A DNA stretch of 64,000 nt from Vibrio gallicus (GCF_024346875.1 NZ_AP024871.1:1922001-1986000); one strand, 5' to 3'. Positions 50,001-59,453 are shown, numbered from the stretch's first letter. The notes: a model not told the origin generated them from the letters alone. A program made the numbers and translations.

Positions 50001-50996
50001 ATGAGTAAACCTACAGGCGAGCTACTAATTGAAGGCAAAAACCTAGTCAAAGACTTTCCAGTCAGCAGCCATGCACTAAAAAACCCAATGATGCGTGCTA
50101 TCAACGACGTATCATTCAAGATGTACAAAAGCCGCGGATTGGCCGTAGTTGGTGAGTCCGGCTCAGGTAAGTCAACCACAGCTAAAATGATAGCTAAGAT
50201 GTATGCCCCAACAACGGGCAACATCGAATATCGTGGAAGAGATATTCAAACTATTCAGAAAAAGAAAGAGCTGATGCACTACCGCGAAGGTGTGCAGATG
50301 GTATGGCAAGACCCGTTTGGCTCACTAAACCCGACCCACAACATCTTCCACCATATTGCTCGACCACTGATCATTCATAACAAGGTATCAGCCAGTAATA
50401 AAAAAGAACTGCAAGAGCGCGTCTACGATCTTTTAGATCAGGTCGGACTGATCCCACCGAAAGAAACTGCGGCTAAATTCCCGCATCAACTATCTGGTGG
50501 CCAGCGTCAAAGGGTTAACCTTGCCCGAAATATCGCAGTTGGAGCTGAGGTGGTATTAGCCGATGAACCAACATCCATGCTAGATGTTTCGATTCGTGCA
50601 GGGGTGTTAAATCTGATGGAAGAGATGAAGTTTGAGAAGCAAATGTCTCTGCTTTACATCACTCACGACATCGCAACAGCACGTTACATCGCCGAAGATA
50701 TCTCAGTAATGTATGTCGGGCATATGGTGGAATGGGGTGATACCGATGAGGTTATTGCAAACCCTCAGCACCCATATACTCAATTGCTGATCTCTGCCGT
50801 GCCCGATCCATCTAAATCGATTCACGAGAAGCTTAAAGGCAATAAGGGTGAGATCCCGCTTTGGACACCAGAATCAGTTGGCTGTCCATTTGCTGGGCGT
50901 TGCCAACAAGCGACAGAGCAATGTAAAGAGAAACTACCTGGGGTAACTCAGTTATCTGAAAACCATTTTGTACGCTGCTACTTGCACGAAAAATAA
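50001..50996 (+). CDS. Chitin-oligosaccharide ABC transporter ATPase 2 (DppF-like)
   Basis: A 331-residue ABC ATPase and partner of ATPase 1. The ATG at 50001 follows CGGAG and is preferred over an upstream in-frame start at 49950, which would overlap the previous gene. Walker A is GESGSGKST, the signature LSGGQRQR and Walker B VVLADEPTSMLDV. The C-terminal motif GCPFAGRCQQATEQCKE is typical of DppF/OppF. The terminator at 51017-51041 follows. Confidence 0.94.
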   Translation: MSKPTGELLIEGKNLVKDFPVSSHALKNPMMRAINDVSFKMYKSRGLAVVGESGSGKSTTAKMIAKMYAPTTGNIEYRGRDIQTIQKKKELMHYREGVQMVWQDPFGSLNPTHNIFHHIARPLIIHNKVSASNKKELQERVYDLLDQVGLIPPKETAAKFPHQLSGGQRQRVNLARNIAVGAEVVLADEPTSMLDVSIRAGVLNLMEEMKFEKQMSLLYITHDIATARYIAEDISVMYVGHMVEWGDTDEVIANPQHPYTQLLISAVPDPSKSIHEKLKGNKGEIPLWTPESVGCPFAGRCQQATEQCKEKLPGVTQLSENHFVRCYLHEK

Positions 50997-51016
50997 TCTA
51001 ACGATTCACTCCTTTA

Positions 51017-51042
51017 TGCCCCCGTCAAGGGGGCAATTTTTA
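51017..51042 (+). terminator. Intra-operon terminator before the GH9 gene
   Basis: TGCCCCC (51017-51023) pairs with GGGGGCA (51029-51035) around GTCAA, followed by TTTTTA. It divides transporter genes from catabolic genes. Confidence 0.82.
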
Positions 51043-51055
51043 TAACGAGACAGAT

Positions 51056-52753
51056 ATGAAGATCCTTATTAATCACCTTGGATTTTCGCCAAAGAGTCCA
51101 AAGAAGGGGGTTATGCTTGCCCCTGATAGTGCACACTCTGGGCATGTAGAGATCCGCCGCTGTAGCGACCATCAACGAGTTCTTGAGGTGCCGCTTGGCT
51201 CTCCTACTATTACCGACAATTGGCAAATTGGGTATAGCTATGAATTTGATTTTTCAGCTTTAACCAATATTTGCGAGTACTATGCCAGCTATAACGAGAC
51301 TCACTCTCACCATTTCGCCATCTCGCAAAGGCTGCTATATCAACACACCTTTTCCGATGTAATCCATTACTTTAAATCGCAGCGTTGCGGTGGTATCTAT
51401 GATGAAGCTGATCGACGCGCTACTATATTTGGCAGTGAAGAGATCAGAGACGTACAGGGTGGTTGGTATGACGCCTCTGGGGATGTCAGTAAATATCTAA
51501 GTCATCTATCTTATGCTAACTATCTAAATCCACAGCAAATACCATTAGTAGTCTGGAGCTTACAACACAGCTTGCAAATACTAAGAGAGGCGCAAATTGC
51601 ACCTCAATACACTCAAACTCGACTCATCGAAGAAGCCAAGCATGGCGCAGATTTCTTATTGAAAATGCAGCACCAATCTGGCTTTTTCTATATGACGGTG
51701 TTTGATAAATGGACTAAAGTCCCCCAGCAAAGGGAGCTATGTGCCTATCAAACCCAGCAAGGGTATAAAGGCAGTGACTATGAAGCTGGATTTCGTCAAG
51801 GTGGCGGCATGAGCATCGCAGCCTTAGCCGCTGTAGGTCGTGAGCCCCTAATTGAGGCTTCAATACGCACTGCCTATATTGAAGCGGCACAGAAAGGTTA
51901 CTGGCACCTCAAGAAGCATAACCTCAATTATCTCGATGATGGTCAGCAAAATATCATAGATGAATATTGTGCGCTTGTTGCCTGTTGCGAGTTATACCGC
52001 ACTACTACACAACAAACCTTTTTAGATGAGGCGCGCGCTTGGGCTAAGCAGCTGATGCTGCGTCAACATAGTGATGCCAACTACTGCGGATTTTGGAGTG
52101 CAAATGCGCAACGTCCTTACTTTCATGCCTCAGATGCTGGACTGCCTGTGATTGCTCTATCGCAATATGTGCAGTTAGAGACCGATCCTAAACAGGCAGA
52201 ATTAGCGACCCATACCATAGAGCAAGCCATCACATTTGAACTCAATATTAGTCACGAAGTTGCGAACTCTTTTGCCTATCCTCGCCAGTACGTTAAAGAC
52301 CTAGACAGCAGCAAACGCAGTGCGTTTTTTATTGCACAAAACAATGAGAGTGGCTATTGGTGGCAAGGCGAAAACGCTCGTTTAGCTTCGCTAGCATGTA
52401 TGGGATACATGGTCAGTAACCAGGTGAAAGCAGAACTAAAAGTTGACCTACAACACTACAGTCAATCGTGTCTAGATTGGATATTAGGCTGTAACCCATA
52501 TGACATGTGCATGCTAGATGGCCACGGTCACAATAACCCAGATTATCTTCCTGAGCTGGGGTTCTTTAATGCTAAAGGTGGGATATGTAATGGTATTACC
52601 GCAGGCTTTAACGACCCACATGATATTGCCTTTAATCCACAGCCTCAGGCTGACGATATGGAACAGAACTGGCGCTGGGCAGAGCAGTGGATCCCTCATG
52701 CTACTTGGTATCTACTCGCGATTGCACTGCAAGCAAAACAGGAGAGCTTATGA
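51056..52753 (+). CDS. Cytoplasmic family 9 glycoside hydrolase, probable exo-glucosaminidase
   Basis: A 565-residue GH9 enzyme with no signal peptide, so cytoplasmic. An N-terminal Ig-like (CelD_N) domain is followed by the (alpha/alpha)6 barrel with GGWYDASGDVSKYLSHLSYANY and the C-terminal signature region NPYDMCMLDGHGHNNPDY. Classical GH9 enzymes are cellulases, but the Vibrio/Photobacterium proteins at this operon position are known as exo-beta-D-glucosaminidases acting on partly deacetylated oligosaccharides. Specificity here is from context. Its TGA overlaps the ATG of the kinase gene (ATGA). Confidence 0.88.
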   Translation: MKILINHLGFSPKSPKKGVMLAPDSAHSGHVEIRRCSDHQRVLEVPLGSPTITDNWQIGYSYEFDFSALTNICEYYASYNETHSHHFAISQRLLYQHTFSDVIHYFKSQRCGGIYDEADRRATIFGSEEIRDVQGGWYDASGDVSKYLSHLSYANYLNPQQIPLVVWSLQHSLQILREAQIAPQYTQTRLIEEAKHGADFLLKMQHQSGFFYMTVFDKWTKVPQQRELCAYQTQQGYKGSDYEAGFRQGGGMSIAALAAVGREPLIEASIRTAYIEAAQKGYWHLKKHNLNYLDDGQQNIIDEYCALVACCELYRTTTQQTFLDEARAWAKQLMLRQHSDANYCGFWSANAQRPYFHASDAGLPVIALSQYVQLETDPKQAELATHTIEQAITFELNISHEVANSFAYPRQYVKDLDSSKRSAFFIAQNNESGYWWQGENARLASLACMGYMVSNQVKAELKVDLQHYSQSCLDWILGCNPYDMCMLDGHGHNNPDYLPELGFFNAKGGICNGITAGFNDPHDIAFNPQPQADDMEQNWRWAEQWIPHATWYLLAIALQAKQESL

Positions 52754-53619
52754 GTTATCTAGTCGGCATCGACGGTGGTGGAACCTCCTGCCGTGCGCGG
52801 GTAACAACCGAGCAAGGCGAGTGGCTAGCCGATGGAAAAAGCGGCAGTGCAAATCTGCTCCTTGGCCCTAGCCGCGCTCTAGATGCGATAATTGAATCCT
52901 TGTTAGATGCTGGGTTTCACGCAGAGCAATTTAAGGACATGCATATAGGAGCGGCATTAGCTGGCGCCGAACAAGCCAGTGCTTGGCTGGAGTTCATGGC
53001 CCTGCCTCATCCCTTTGCATCGATAACCCTAAACACGGATGCCTATGGGGCATGCTTGGGAGCTCACCAAGGTCAAGATGGCGCGATAATGATTGCCGGT
53101 ACAGGCAGCTGTGGCATCTTGTTACAACAGGGGCAGCAACATGTAGTAGGTGGGCGCGAATTTCCAATCTCTGATCAAGGCAGTGGTGCGGTGATGGGGC
53201 TTAGACTGATACAACAAGTATTACTAGCCCAGGATGACATTCGCCCAAGCACTCAGTTAACCCAATTAATAATGACACATTTTGAGCATGATATTGATGC
53301 CATAGTGCTGTGGTCAAAGAGCGCTCTGCCCCGTGATTATGCCCAGTTTTCACCGCAGATTTTTGCCTTGGCCCAAGAGTGCGATCCCCTTGCGATTGAA
53401 TTGCTACAGCAAACTGCACAAGATATTGAAATGTTTTTATGGGCTCTACACAAAAAAGGAGCCCGCCAGATCTGCCTAATGGGAGGGATTGCTGAACGCA
53501 TTCAAGCATGGCTATCTCCGGCAATAAATCAATTTATCACTACACCGAAGGGAGACGCCATGCATGGCGCTCTAATGCTGGCCAATCAGCCACTCCACAA
53601 TTTGTATTCACGAGGCTAA
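52750..53619 (+). CDS. N-acetylglucosamine kinase, BadF/BadG/BcrA/BcrD ATPase family
   Basis: Phosphorylates GlcNAc released inside the cell, giving GlcNAc-6-P. The ATG at 52750 overlaps the GH9 stop and follows GGAG; earlier in-frame starts lie inside GH9. The 289-residue ASKHA-fold protein has GIDGGGTSCRARV (phosphate 1), NTDAYGACLGAHQG and AGTGSCGILL (phosphate 2). One base separates it from the GH20 gene. In V. cholerae the homologue is annotated as a GlcNAc-specific kinase. Confidence 0.9.
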   Translation: MSYLVGIDGGGTSCRARVTTEQGEWLADGKSGSANLLLGPSRALDAIIESLLDAGFHAEQFKDMHIGAALAGAEQASAWLEFMALPHPFASITLNTDAYGACLGAHQGQDGAIMIAGTGSCGILLQQGQQHVVGGREFPISDQGSGAVMGLRLIQQVLLAQDDIRPSTQLTQLIMTHFEHDIDAIVLWSKSALPRDYAQFSPQIFALAQECDPLAIELLQQTAQDIEMFLWALHKKGARQICLMGGIAERIQAWLSPAINQFITTPKGDAMHGALMLANQPLHNLYSRG

Positions 53620-53620
53620 C

Positions 53621-55510
53621 ATGACACACCTGATTATCACCCAAAGCGTGTCCCAAAAAGACCAACATACCGCGCAGTTTGAGCTAACACTAAGCAACCA
53701 AACCCCGCACTCGTTAGAAGAGTGGAGCCTATGCTTCTCTATTACTCGCTTTCTAAAGCCAAATAGTAGCTCTATAGGAACACTCGCCCAATTAGGCAGT
53801 CGCTGCATCTTGAGTGACCTGCCTGTTATTGCGCAAGGCGACAGTATTCAGCTTTGTTTTGAGATGGAGAGCCCTGCTCTAAGATTGGAATGCGATGGTA
53901 TTCTAGAGGCATACCTTGTAACCCAAACCGGCCAACAACCGGTAACAGTGCATGCCCCAACGCTCACTGAAGCCTATAATGAGCCGAGCGTTGTGCCAAG
54001 TGTAGAAGCCAGTGCCCTTCCAATTATTCCGATGCCCAATGAGGTCACGGTTACCCAAGGCACGCTGACTTTAGACAATATTTGTCATTATCAAGCTACT
54101 GCAGATGCCGCACTGCCTGCCATTATATGGTTAAAGCAAGCGGTGTCACAGATACAATTTGAAGCCAGCGACACTAACCCAAGCTTGGTATTTGAACAAC
54201 TAGATTCACTCACCGAAGGCGGCTATCAGCTGTGCATAACGCAAAGCCAAGTCACCATTACCGCTAACGACCAGCAGGGCTTTCGCAATGCTATCGCTAG
54301 CCTAATACAACTACTTGGCTCAGGCACTGAGCTTACCTGTGTACAGATCCAAGATGCACCTCTGTATAGCTATCGCGGCATGATGCTAGATTGTTGTCGA
54401 CACTTCCACAGCTTAGATACTGTAAAGAGTGTCATTGACCAACTTGCTCGCTATAAATACAACTACTTCCATTGGCATCTTACCGACGATGAAGGCTGGC
54501 GATTAGAAATTAACGCCTTCCCTGAGCTAACAGAGATCGGAGCGTGGCGAGGGCCAAATGAGGTTCTCACCTCTCAGTTTAGGCATATAGACCGTAAATA
54601 CGGTGGCTACTACACCCAACAACAAGTACGTGAGGTTATTGAATTTGCTGACGCGCGCGGCATTACTGTTATTCCAGAAATTGATATTCCTGGTCATTGT
54701 CGCGCAGCAATCAAGTCTCTGCCACATCTACTGGTCGACAATCAAGACCACTCTAGTTACCGCAGTGTCCAACACTATACCGACAACGTTCTGTCACCAG
54801 CACTAGAAGGAACTTACCACTTCCTTGATACGGTTATCGAAGAAGTAGCGGCACTGTTTCCTGCACCTATGTTACATATTGGTGCCGATGAAGTGCCAGA
54901 AGGGGTATGGAGCGACAGTGAACTGTGTCAAAAACAGATGCAAACTCTAGGCTTAAACTCAGCCAAAGAGCTACAAGGCCATCTGCTACGTCACGTAGAA
55001 CAAAAACTGGCGCAGCTTGGTAAGCGGATGTTGGGTTGGGAAGAGGCTCAGCATGGGGACAAAGTCAGCACCAATACCGTTATCTATTCATGGCAAAGTG
55101 AACAAGCAGCTATCGAGTGCGCCGGTAAGGGGTTTGATGTGGTATTGCAACCGGGTCAGTTCACCTATCTAGATATGGCGCAGGATTTTGACAAGACAGA
55201 ATCTGGATTTTATTGGGCTAATGTCACCCCACTTGAACACGCTTATCACTATACACCGATGCAAGATATCGCCCATGACAACCCGATTCGTGACAAGATA
55301 TTAGGTGTTCAAGCAGCGCTGTGGTGTGAGTTAATCGACAGCCCACAAAAGTTAAACTATATGGTTCACCCTAGGCTACAAGCTATAGCGGAGGTCAGCT
55401 GGACCCAGCCCCAACATCGTCAATGGCTCGACTTCTTATCTCGCCTAAAAAGCGACCTAAAAGGGCTTGATGCCAGAGGGATAAACTACAGAAACCCTTG
55501 GGGTAAGTAA
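53621..55510 (+). CDS. Cytoplasmic family 20 beta-N-acetylhexosaminidase
   Basis: Hydrolyses (GlcNAc)2 and longer chains from the non-reducing end. The product has 629 residues and no signal peptide. An N-terminal beta domain (CHB_HEX-like) and a GH20b domain precede the TIM barrel. Barrel motifs are GMMLDCCRHFHS, HWHLTDDEGWRLEI and the catalytic HIGADEVP with Asp423-Glu424. It is the last gene of the operon here. Without an adjacent phosphorylase, it should be the main route for chitobiose. Confidence 0.94.
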   Translation: MTHLIITQSVSQKDQHTAQFELTLSNQTPHSLEEWSLCFSITRFLKPNSSSIGTLAQLGSRCILSDLPVIAQGDSIQLCFEMESPALRLECDGILEAYLVTQTGQQPVTVHAPTLTEAYNEPSVVPSVEASALPIIPMPNEVTVTQGTLTLDNICHYQATADAALPAIIWLKQAVSQIQFEASDTNPSLVFEQLDSLTEGGYQLCITQSQVTITANDQQGFRNAIASLIQLLGSGTELTCVQIQDAPLYSYRGMMLDCCRHFHSLDTVKSVIDQLARYKYNYFHWHLTDDEGWRLEINAFPELTEIGAWRGPNEVLTSQFRHIDRKYGGYYTQQQVREVIEFADARGITVIPEIDIPGHCRAAIKSLPHLLVDNQDHSSYRSVQHYTDNVLSPALEGTYHFLDTVIEEVAALFPAPMLHIGADEVPEGVWSDSELCQKQMQTLGLNSAKELQGHLLRHVEQKLAQLGKRMLGWEEAQHGDKVSTNTVIYSWQSEQAAIECAGKGFDVVLQPGQFTYLDMAQDFDKTESGFYWANVTPLEHAYHYTPMQDIAHDNPIRDKILGVQAALWCELIDSPQKLNYMVHPRLQAIAEVSWTQPQHRQWLDFLSRLKSDLKGLDARGINYRNPWGK

Positions 55511-55517
55511 TTGCAAT

Positions 55518-55549
55518 ACCCCAGATAGCTCAAACGCTTGTCTGGGGTA
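55518..55549. terminator. Hairpin between the chitin operon and fbpC
   Basis: TACCCCAGA (55518-55526) pairs with TCTGGGGTA (55541-55549). T-runs on both sides are weak, but it sits between convergent genes. Confidence 0.6.
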
Positions 55550-55557
55550 ATTTCCTG

Positions 55558-56583
55558 TTAGGAAAACGCCAACAGTGAGGTGGTTGCAAGCCTTACGTCA
55601 ACATAGCTACCCACTTCAAGCTGCTCTGCAGAACTTGACAGCATTCGACAGCCATCAATCTCTACTACATATCGGAAGTGATCACCCATAAACTGCTGCT
55701 CAAGTACTCGAGTCGCACCCTGTTCATTTTTAGATAGCAATAGATGTTGTGGACGCAATAATATGTGCGCCTTATCCTCTACCTGTTGGTTGGCTGTAGC
55801 ATGTACGATCCCCAATGAGGTTTGATACTTCCCCTCACCAAGGGCAATTGCAGGTAAGTAACTGCCACCACCAAGAAAGTCTGCTACAAAACGGCTAGAA
55901 GGGTTGTGGTAAAGGTCTGATGCACTACCAAACTGCTCAATCACTCCCTTATTCATCACTGCCATCTTATCGGCAAAAGCAAACGCCTCTTCACGGCTGT
56001 GGGTAACAAAGATAGCGGTAACCCCCGCCTTCTTAAATATGCCTCGGATCTGAGAGATCAACTTATGTCTAACTTGAGTATCAATATTAGAAAACGGCTC
56101 ATCAAGCAGTAAAAGATCGGGATTGTAGGCCAGAGAGCGCGCAATTGCGACCCGCTGTTGCTGTCCACCTGATAACTGGTGTGGATAGCGATCCCCCAGC
56201 TTTTGCAGATGCACCATTTCAAGCATATCTTGTACACGTTCCGCTTGAATTTCTTTACTTAGATCCCGGATTCCAAAACAGATATTCTGCGCTACGGTCA
56301 AATGAGGAAATAGCGCATAGTCTTGGAAGATCATTCCTATGTTACGCTGTTCAGGAGCAAGCCAACGCTTACCATCATCGATAATATGGCCGTTGAGCTC
56401 TAGATGTCCCTGAGTCAAAGGAAGCAGCCCTGATATTGCTTTTAATAGGGTTGTTTTTCCGCAGCCACTGGCCCCCAACAAACAGACTATCTCTCCTTGT
56501 TGAACCGTCAAAGAAAGGTTCTCTAGCACTACCTGAACATCATACTTACAGGTTAGATTCTTAATGGTTAATGTACGGCTCAT
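55558..56583 (-). CDS. fbpC: Ferric iron ABC transporter ATPase FbpC
   Basis: A 341-residue ATPase of the FbpABC-type Fe3+ importer. Walker A is GASGCGKTT (about residues 37-45), the signature LSGGQQQR, Walker B LLLLDEPFSNID and the switch His VTHSREEAF. A C-terminal regulatory TOBE-like domain follows (HILLRPQHLLL). Its ATG shares a base with the fbpB stop, so translation is coupled. Confidence 0.94.
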   Translation of the reverse strand: MSRTLTIKNLTCKYDVQVVLENLSLTVQQGEIVCLLGASGCGKTTLLKAISGLLPLTQGHLELNGHIIDDGKRWLAPEQRNIGMIFQDYALFPHLTVAQNICFGIRDLSKEIQAERVQDMLEMVHLQKLGDRYPHQLSGGQQQRVAIARSLAYNPDLLLLDEPFSNIDTQVRHKLISQIRGIFKKAGVTAIFVTHSREEAFAFADKMAVMNKGVIEQFGSASDLYHNPSSRFVADFLGGGSYLPAIALGEGKYQTSLGIVHATANQQVEDKAHILLRPQHLLLSKNEQGATRVLEQQFMGDHFRYVVEIDGCRMLSSSAEQLEVGSYVDVRLATTSLLAFS

Positions 56584-58208
56584 TAGTGTGCTTGCTCCAG
56601 AGAACGGTTAACAATTATTAAGGGGATAAGTCCAACTAAAACCAACAGCACCGCAGGCATTGCGGCCAGCTCAAGCTGCTCATCTGAGGCGAAGTTGTAG
56701 ACGTAAGTCGCAAGGGTTTCAAAGTTAAATGGTCGCAACAATAAAGCCGCATTTAGCTCCTTCATTGACTCAATAAACACCAATAGAAATGCGATCAAAG
56801 CACCTCTTTTCATCAGTGGAATATGAACCCTAGTTAGCATCTGAGTGCTATTGCACCCCATAGTACGTGCAGCCATATCCAATGAGGGCGATACCTTATT
56901 AACACTGCTTTCGATAGTGCCAATCGCCACGGCAGAAAAACGCACCACAAAAGCAAACACCAGGGCAAACATTGACCCAGACAAGATTAATCCCGGCCTG
57001 CCCCAATCCATATACTTTGCCACATCATTGATCCAGTGATCAGCGGTAAGCACGGGTACCATAATGCCGATAGCCAACACAGTTCCGGGTACGGCATACC
57101 CCAATGAGGCACCGCGCGCACAGGCATTACCTAGTTTTGAGTTAGAAAGCCTCTGATTAAAGTTCACTAAGATTGCCACCATCAAAGCAAAGCTTGCAGC
57201 CATCACAGAAACCTTGAGGCTATTAATTGAGTATTGATAAAACTCAGTGGTCCAGCTTTGCTCAAAGTAGGCTAACGCATACATACCAAGTTGTATCAGA
57301 GGAAAAATAAACGCCACAGCCACAATAGACCAACACCAGATAACGGCAGCCCACTTCTTCCAACCGTGCAATTGATATCGAAATTCTTCATGGCTATTAA
57401 ATTGATGTTGAAACAACTTTTGGCGGCGTCTGCTATAGCGTTCACTACTGATCAATAAAATGATCACCAGCAACATTACCGCCGAGATCTTGGCCGCTGC
57501 GCCAAGGTTTGAGTAGCCAAGCCAGGTATCATAAACAGCGGTAGTAAGGGTACTAACGGCGAAGTAGTTCATGGTCCCAAAATCCCCTATCGCCTCCATC
57601 GCGACCAAAGACAATGAAACAGCGATAGAAGGACGAATGATAGGTAGGGAAATACGCCAAAAACTCTGCCATGGTGAACACTTCAATAGCCTAGCTGACT
57701 GTAAAATACTCACGCTCTGCTCCATAAAAGCAGCGCGACATAATAGGTACACATAAGGGTAAAGCACCAATGACATCACCCATATTGCCCCGCCTAAGGT
57801 GCGCATATCAGGAAACCAATATTCGCGAGGCCCCCAACCCGTTAAGTCTCGAAGCATCACTTGAATTGGGCCTGCAAAATCGAACCAATCAGTAAATATA
57901 TAACCTACGATATAGCCCGGCATTGCCATCGGCAATACCAGTGCCCATTGCAATATGCGAGCACTAGGCAGTTGACACATAGCCATTAGCCAAGCACTTG
58001 GAATACCAAGGGCTAACGACAGCAGCATTACACCAAATACTAACCAAAAAGTATTGCTTATATAGGTCGGCATTACGGTTTGCAATAGGTGTGAAAACAG
58101 CTCGTTATCACCGCCTAAGCTGGTATAGAAGATAGCAAGAATAGGTAACACCAAAATCAGGGAAACTAGACCGCTGCTGATGTTAAATAGAGGATAATGT
58201 TCTTTCAT
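56583..58208 (-). CDS. fbpB: Ferric iron ABC transporter permease FbpB
   Basis: A 541-residue permease made of two fused halves, each with six transmembrane helices and an EAA loop (first half ARLLKCSPWQSFWRISLPIIRPS, second half AARTMGCNSTQMLTRVHIPLMKRG). This is the normal architecture for FbpB/SfuB. The start at 58208 is the only sensible ATG, but no Shine-Dalgarno precedes it; CCTCC lies 4-8 bases upstream on the sense strand. A hairpin with T-run separates it from fbpA. Confidence 0.93.
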   Translation of the reverse strand: MKEHYPLFNISSGLVSLILVLPILAIFYTSLGGDNELFSHLLQTVMPTYISNTFWLVFGVMLLSLALGIPSAWLMAMCQLPSARILQWALVLPMAMPGYIVGYIFTDWFDFAGPIQVMLRDLTGWGPREYWFPDMRTLGGAIWVMSLVLYPYVYLLCRAAFMEQSVSILQSARLLKCSPWQSFWRISLPIIRPSIAVSLSLVAMEAIGDFGTMNYFAVSTLTTAVYDTWLGYSNLGAAAKISAVMLLVIILLISSERYSRRRQKLFQHQFNSHEEFRYQLHGWKKWAAVIWCWSIVAVAFIFPLIQLGMYALAYFEQSWTTEFYQYSINSLKVSVMAASFALMVAILVNFNQRLSNSKLGNACARGASLGYAVPGTVLAIGIMVPVLTADHWINDVAKYMDWGRPGLILSGSMFALVFAFVVRFSAVAIGTIESSVNKVSPSLDMAARTMGCNSTQMLTRVHIPLMKRGALIAFLLVFIESMKELNAALLLRPFNFETLATYVYNFASDEQLELAAMPAVLLVLVGLIPLIIVNRSLEQAH

Positions 58209-58282
58209 TTAGGAGGTTCTATTGACCCTTTGGGTTTATTGGAATTTCACTTGTATCTGCAAAATCCAAGGAGCTTATAAAC

Positions 58283-58316
58283 AACAAAAGGCGCTCAGTC
58301 TCTAAGACTCAACGCC
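58283..58316 (-). terminator. Intra-operon hairpin between fbpA and fbpB
   Basis: GGCG/CGCC ends (58290-58293, 58313-58316) and an inner AGTCT/AGACT stem with one mismatch, followed on the minus strand by TTTTGTTGTTT. It would limit transcription from fbpA into fbpBC. Confidence 0.65.
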
Positions 58317-58369
58317 AAACTCGTAATTATACGCGGGTTTTGTTCCTCGTTATGTAAAGTGGGTCTGAT

Positions 58370-59383
58370 TTACAGATCAAACTTCACCTGATCTAACAGT
58401 TTTACCGCCTTTTCATGGTTATCGGCTATCTTCTCTAGAGCAAGGGTATCAGCCTTAAACTCGCCCCATGAAGCAACTAATTCAGAGCGTTTCACACCTG
58501 GTTTAACTGGATATTCATAGTTATCCTCAGCGTACATTTGCTGCGCCTTATCAGCGGTTAAAAACTCCATAAGCTTTATAGCGTTATCATGGTTTGGTGC
58601 ATGCTTCGCCATTGCCATGCCGCTTACATTGACATGCGTACCGGTTGATTCTTGACCTGGGAAGTTAATATACACCGAATCAGCCCATACTTTTTGCTCG
58701 GCTGTTTCTAGCATCTTGCCTAGGTAATAACTATTGCCTAAAGCCAAGTCACATAAACCTTCTTTGATAGCCTTAACTTGGGCGCGATCGTTACCCTGTG
58801 GTTTACGCGCTAGGTTTGCTTTTACGCCTTCTAACCACGTCTTTGCCTCAGCTTCACCATAATGTGCAATCATCGCTGATACCAAAGATACGTTATAAGG
58901 GTGCTTACCACTACGAGTACAGATTTTGCCTTTGTACTCTGGGTTCGCTAAGTCCTTGTAGTCAAAATCAGTCGCTAATTTACCAACGCGATCTCGCGAA
59001 GAGTAAACATTACGCGCACGCAACGTTAGAGCAAACCATTCGTTGTCACTATCACGATATTGTGCCGGTACATTTTGATTAATCTGTTCACTATTAACCG
59101 GTTGAACTACCTCTTTATTTGCCAGTTCAACAAGACGGCTAATGTCAGTAGTTAACACAACATCAGCAGGGCTATATTCACCCTCTTTGGTAAGTTGCTC
59201 AGCAATCCCTGTTTTTGAGAATTTCACATTAACCTTGATACCGGTTTCTTTAGTGAATTCGTCAAACATAGGTTGAACCAAGAATGGTTGGCGGTAAGAG
59301 TAAACATTGACTTCTTCAGCAGCCATTGCGATAGGAGAAAGTACAGTGCCAACAGCAGCCGTCATAACCAAAAGATTCTTCAT
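58370..59383 (-). CDS. fbpA: Ferric iron periplasmic binding protein FbpA
   Basis: A 337-residue periplasmic Fe3+-binding protein. The signal peptide is cleaved near IAMA-AEE (residue 21). The core begins VNVYSYRQPFLVQPMFDEFTKETGI. A tyrosine pair lies in ALGNSYYLGKML, the usual Fe3+-binding position. Promoter and Fur box lie directly upstream (59403-59453), and a long palindrome is 53 bases beyond. First gene of fbpABC. Confidence 0.95.
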   Translation of the reverse strand: MKNLLVMTAAVGTVLSPIAMAAEEVNVYSYRQPFLVQPMFDEFTKETGIKVNVKFSKTGIAEQLTKEGEYSPADVVLTTDISRLVELANKEVVQPVNSEQINQNVPAQYRDSDNEWFALTLRARNVYSSRDRVGKLATDFDYKDLANPEYKGKICTRSGKHPYNVSLVSAMIAHYGEAEAKTWLEGVKANLARKPQGNDRAQVKAIKEGLCDLALGNSYYLGKMLETAEQKVWADSVYINFPGQESTGTHVNVSGMAMAKHAPNHDNAIKLMEFLTADKAQQMYAEDNYEYPVKPGVKRSELVASWGEFKADTLALEKIADNHEKAVKLLDQVKFDL

Positions 59384-59402
59384 CTTGCTTTCCTAGTTAA
59401 AG

Positions 59403-59417
59403 TGAGAATAATTATCA
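59403..59417 (-). promoter_or_regulatory. Fur box at the fbpA promoter
   Basis: TGAGAATAATTATCA matches the 7-1-7 Fur motif (TGATAAT-N-ATTATCA) at 14 of 15 positions. It lies just downstream of the -10 and would cover the start of transcription. Confidence 0.8.
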
Positions 59418-59425
59418 GTTCGGTT

Positions 59426-59453
59426 ATTATATTCACGCACCTATGCAAGGCAA
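59426..59453 (-). promoter_or_regulatory. fbpA sigma-70 promoter
   Basis: Minus strand: TTGCCT at 59448-59453, 16-bp spacer, consensus TATAAT at 59426-59431. Confidence 0.7.
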
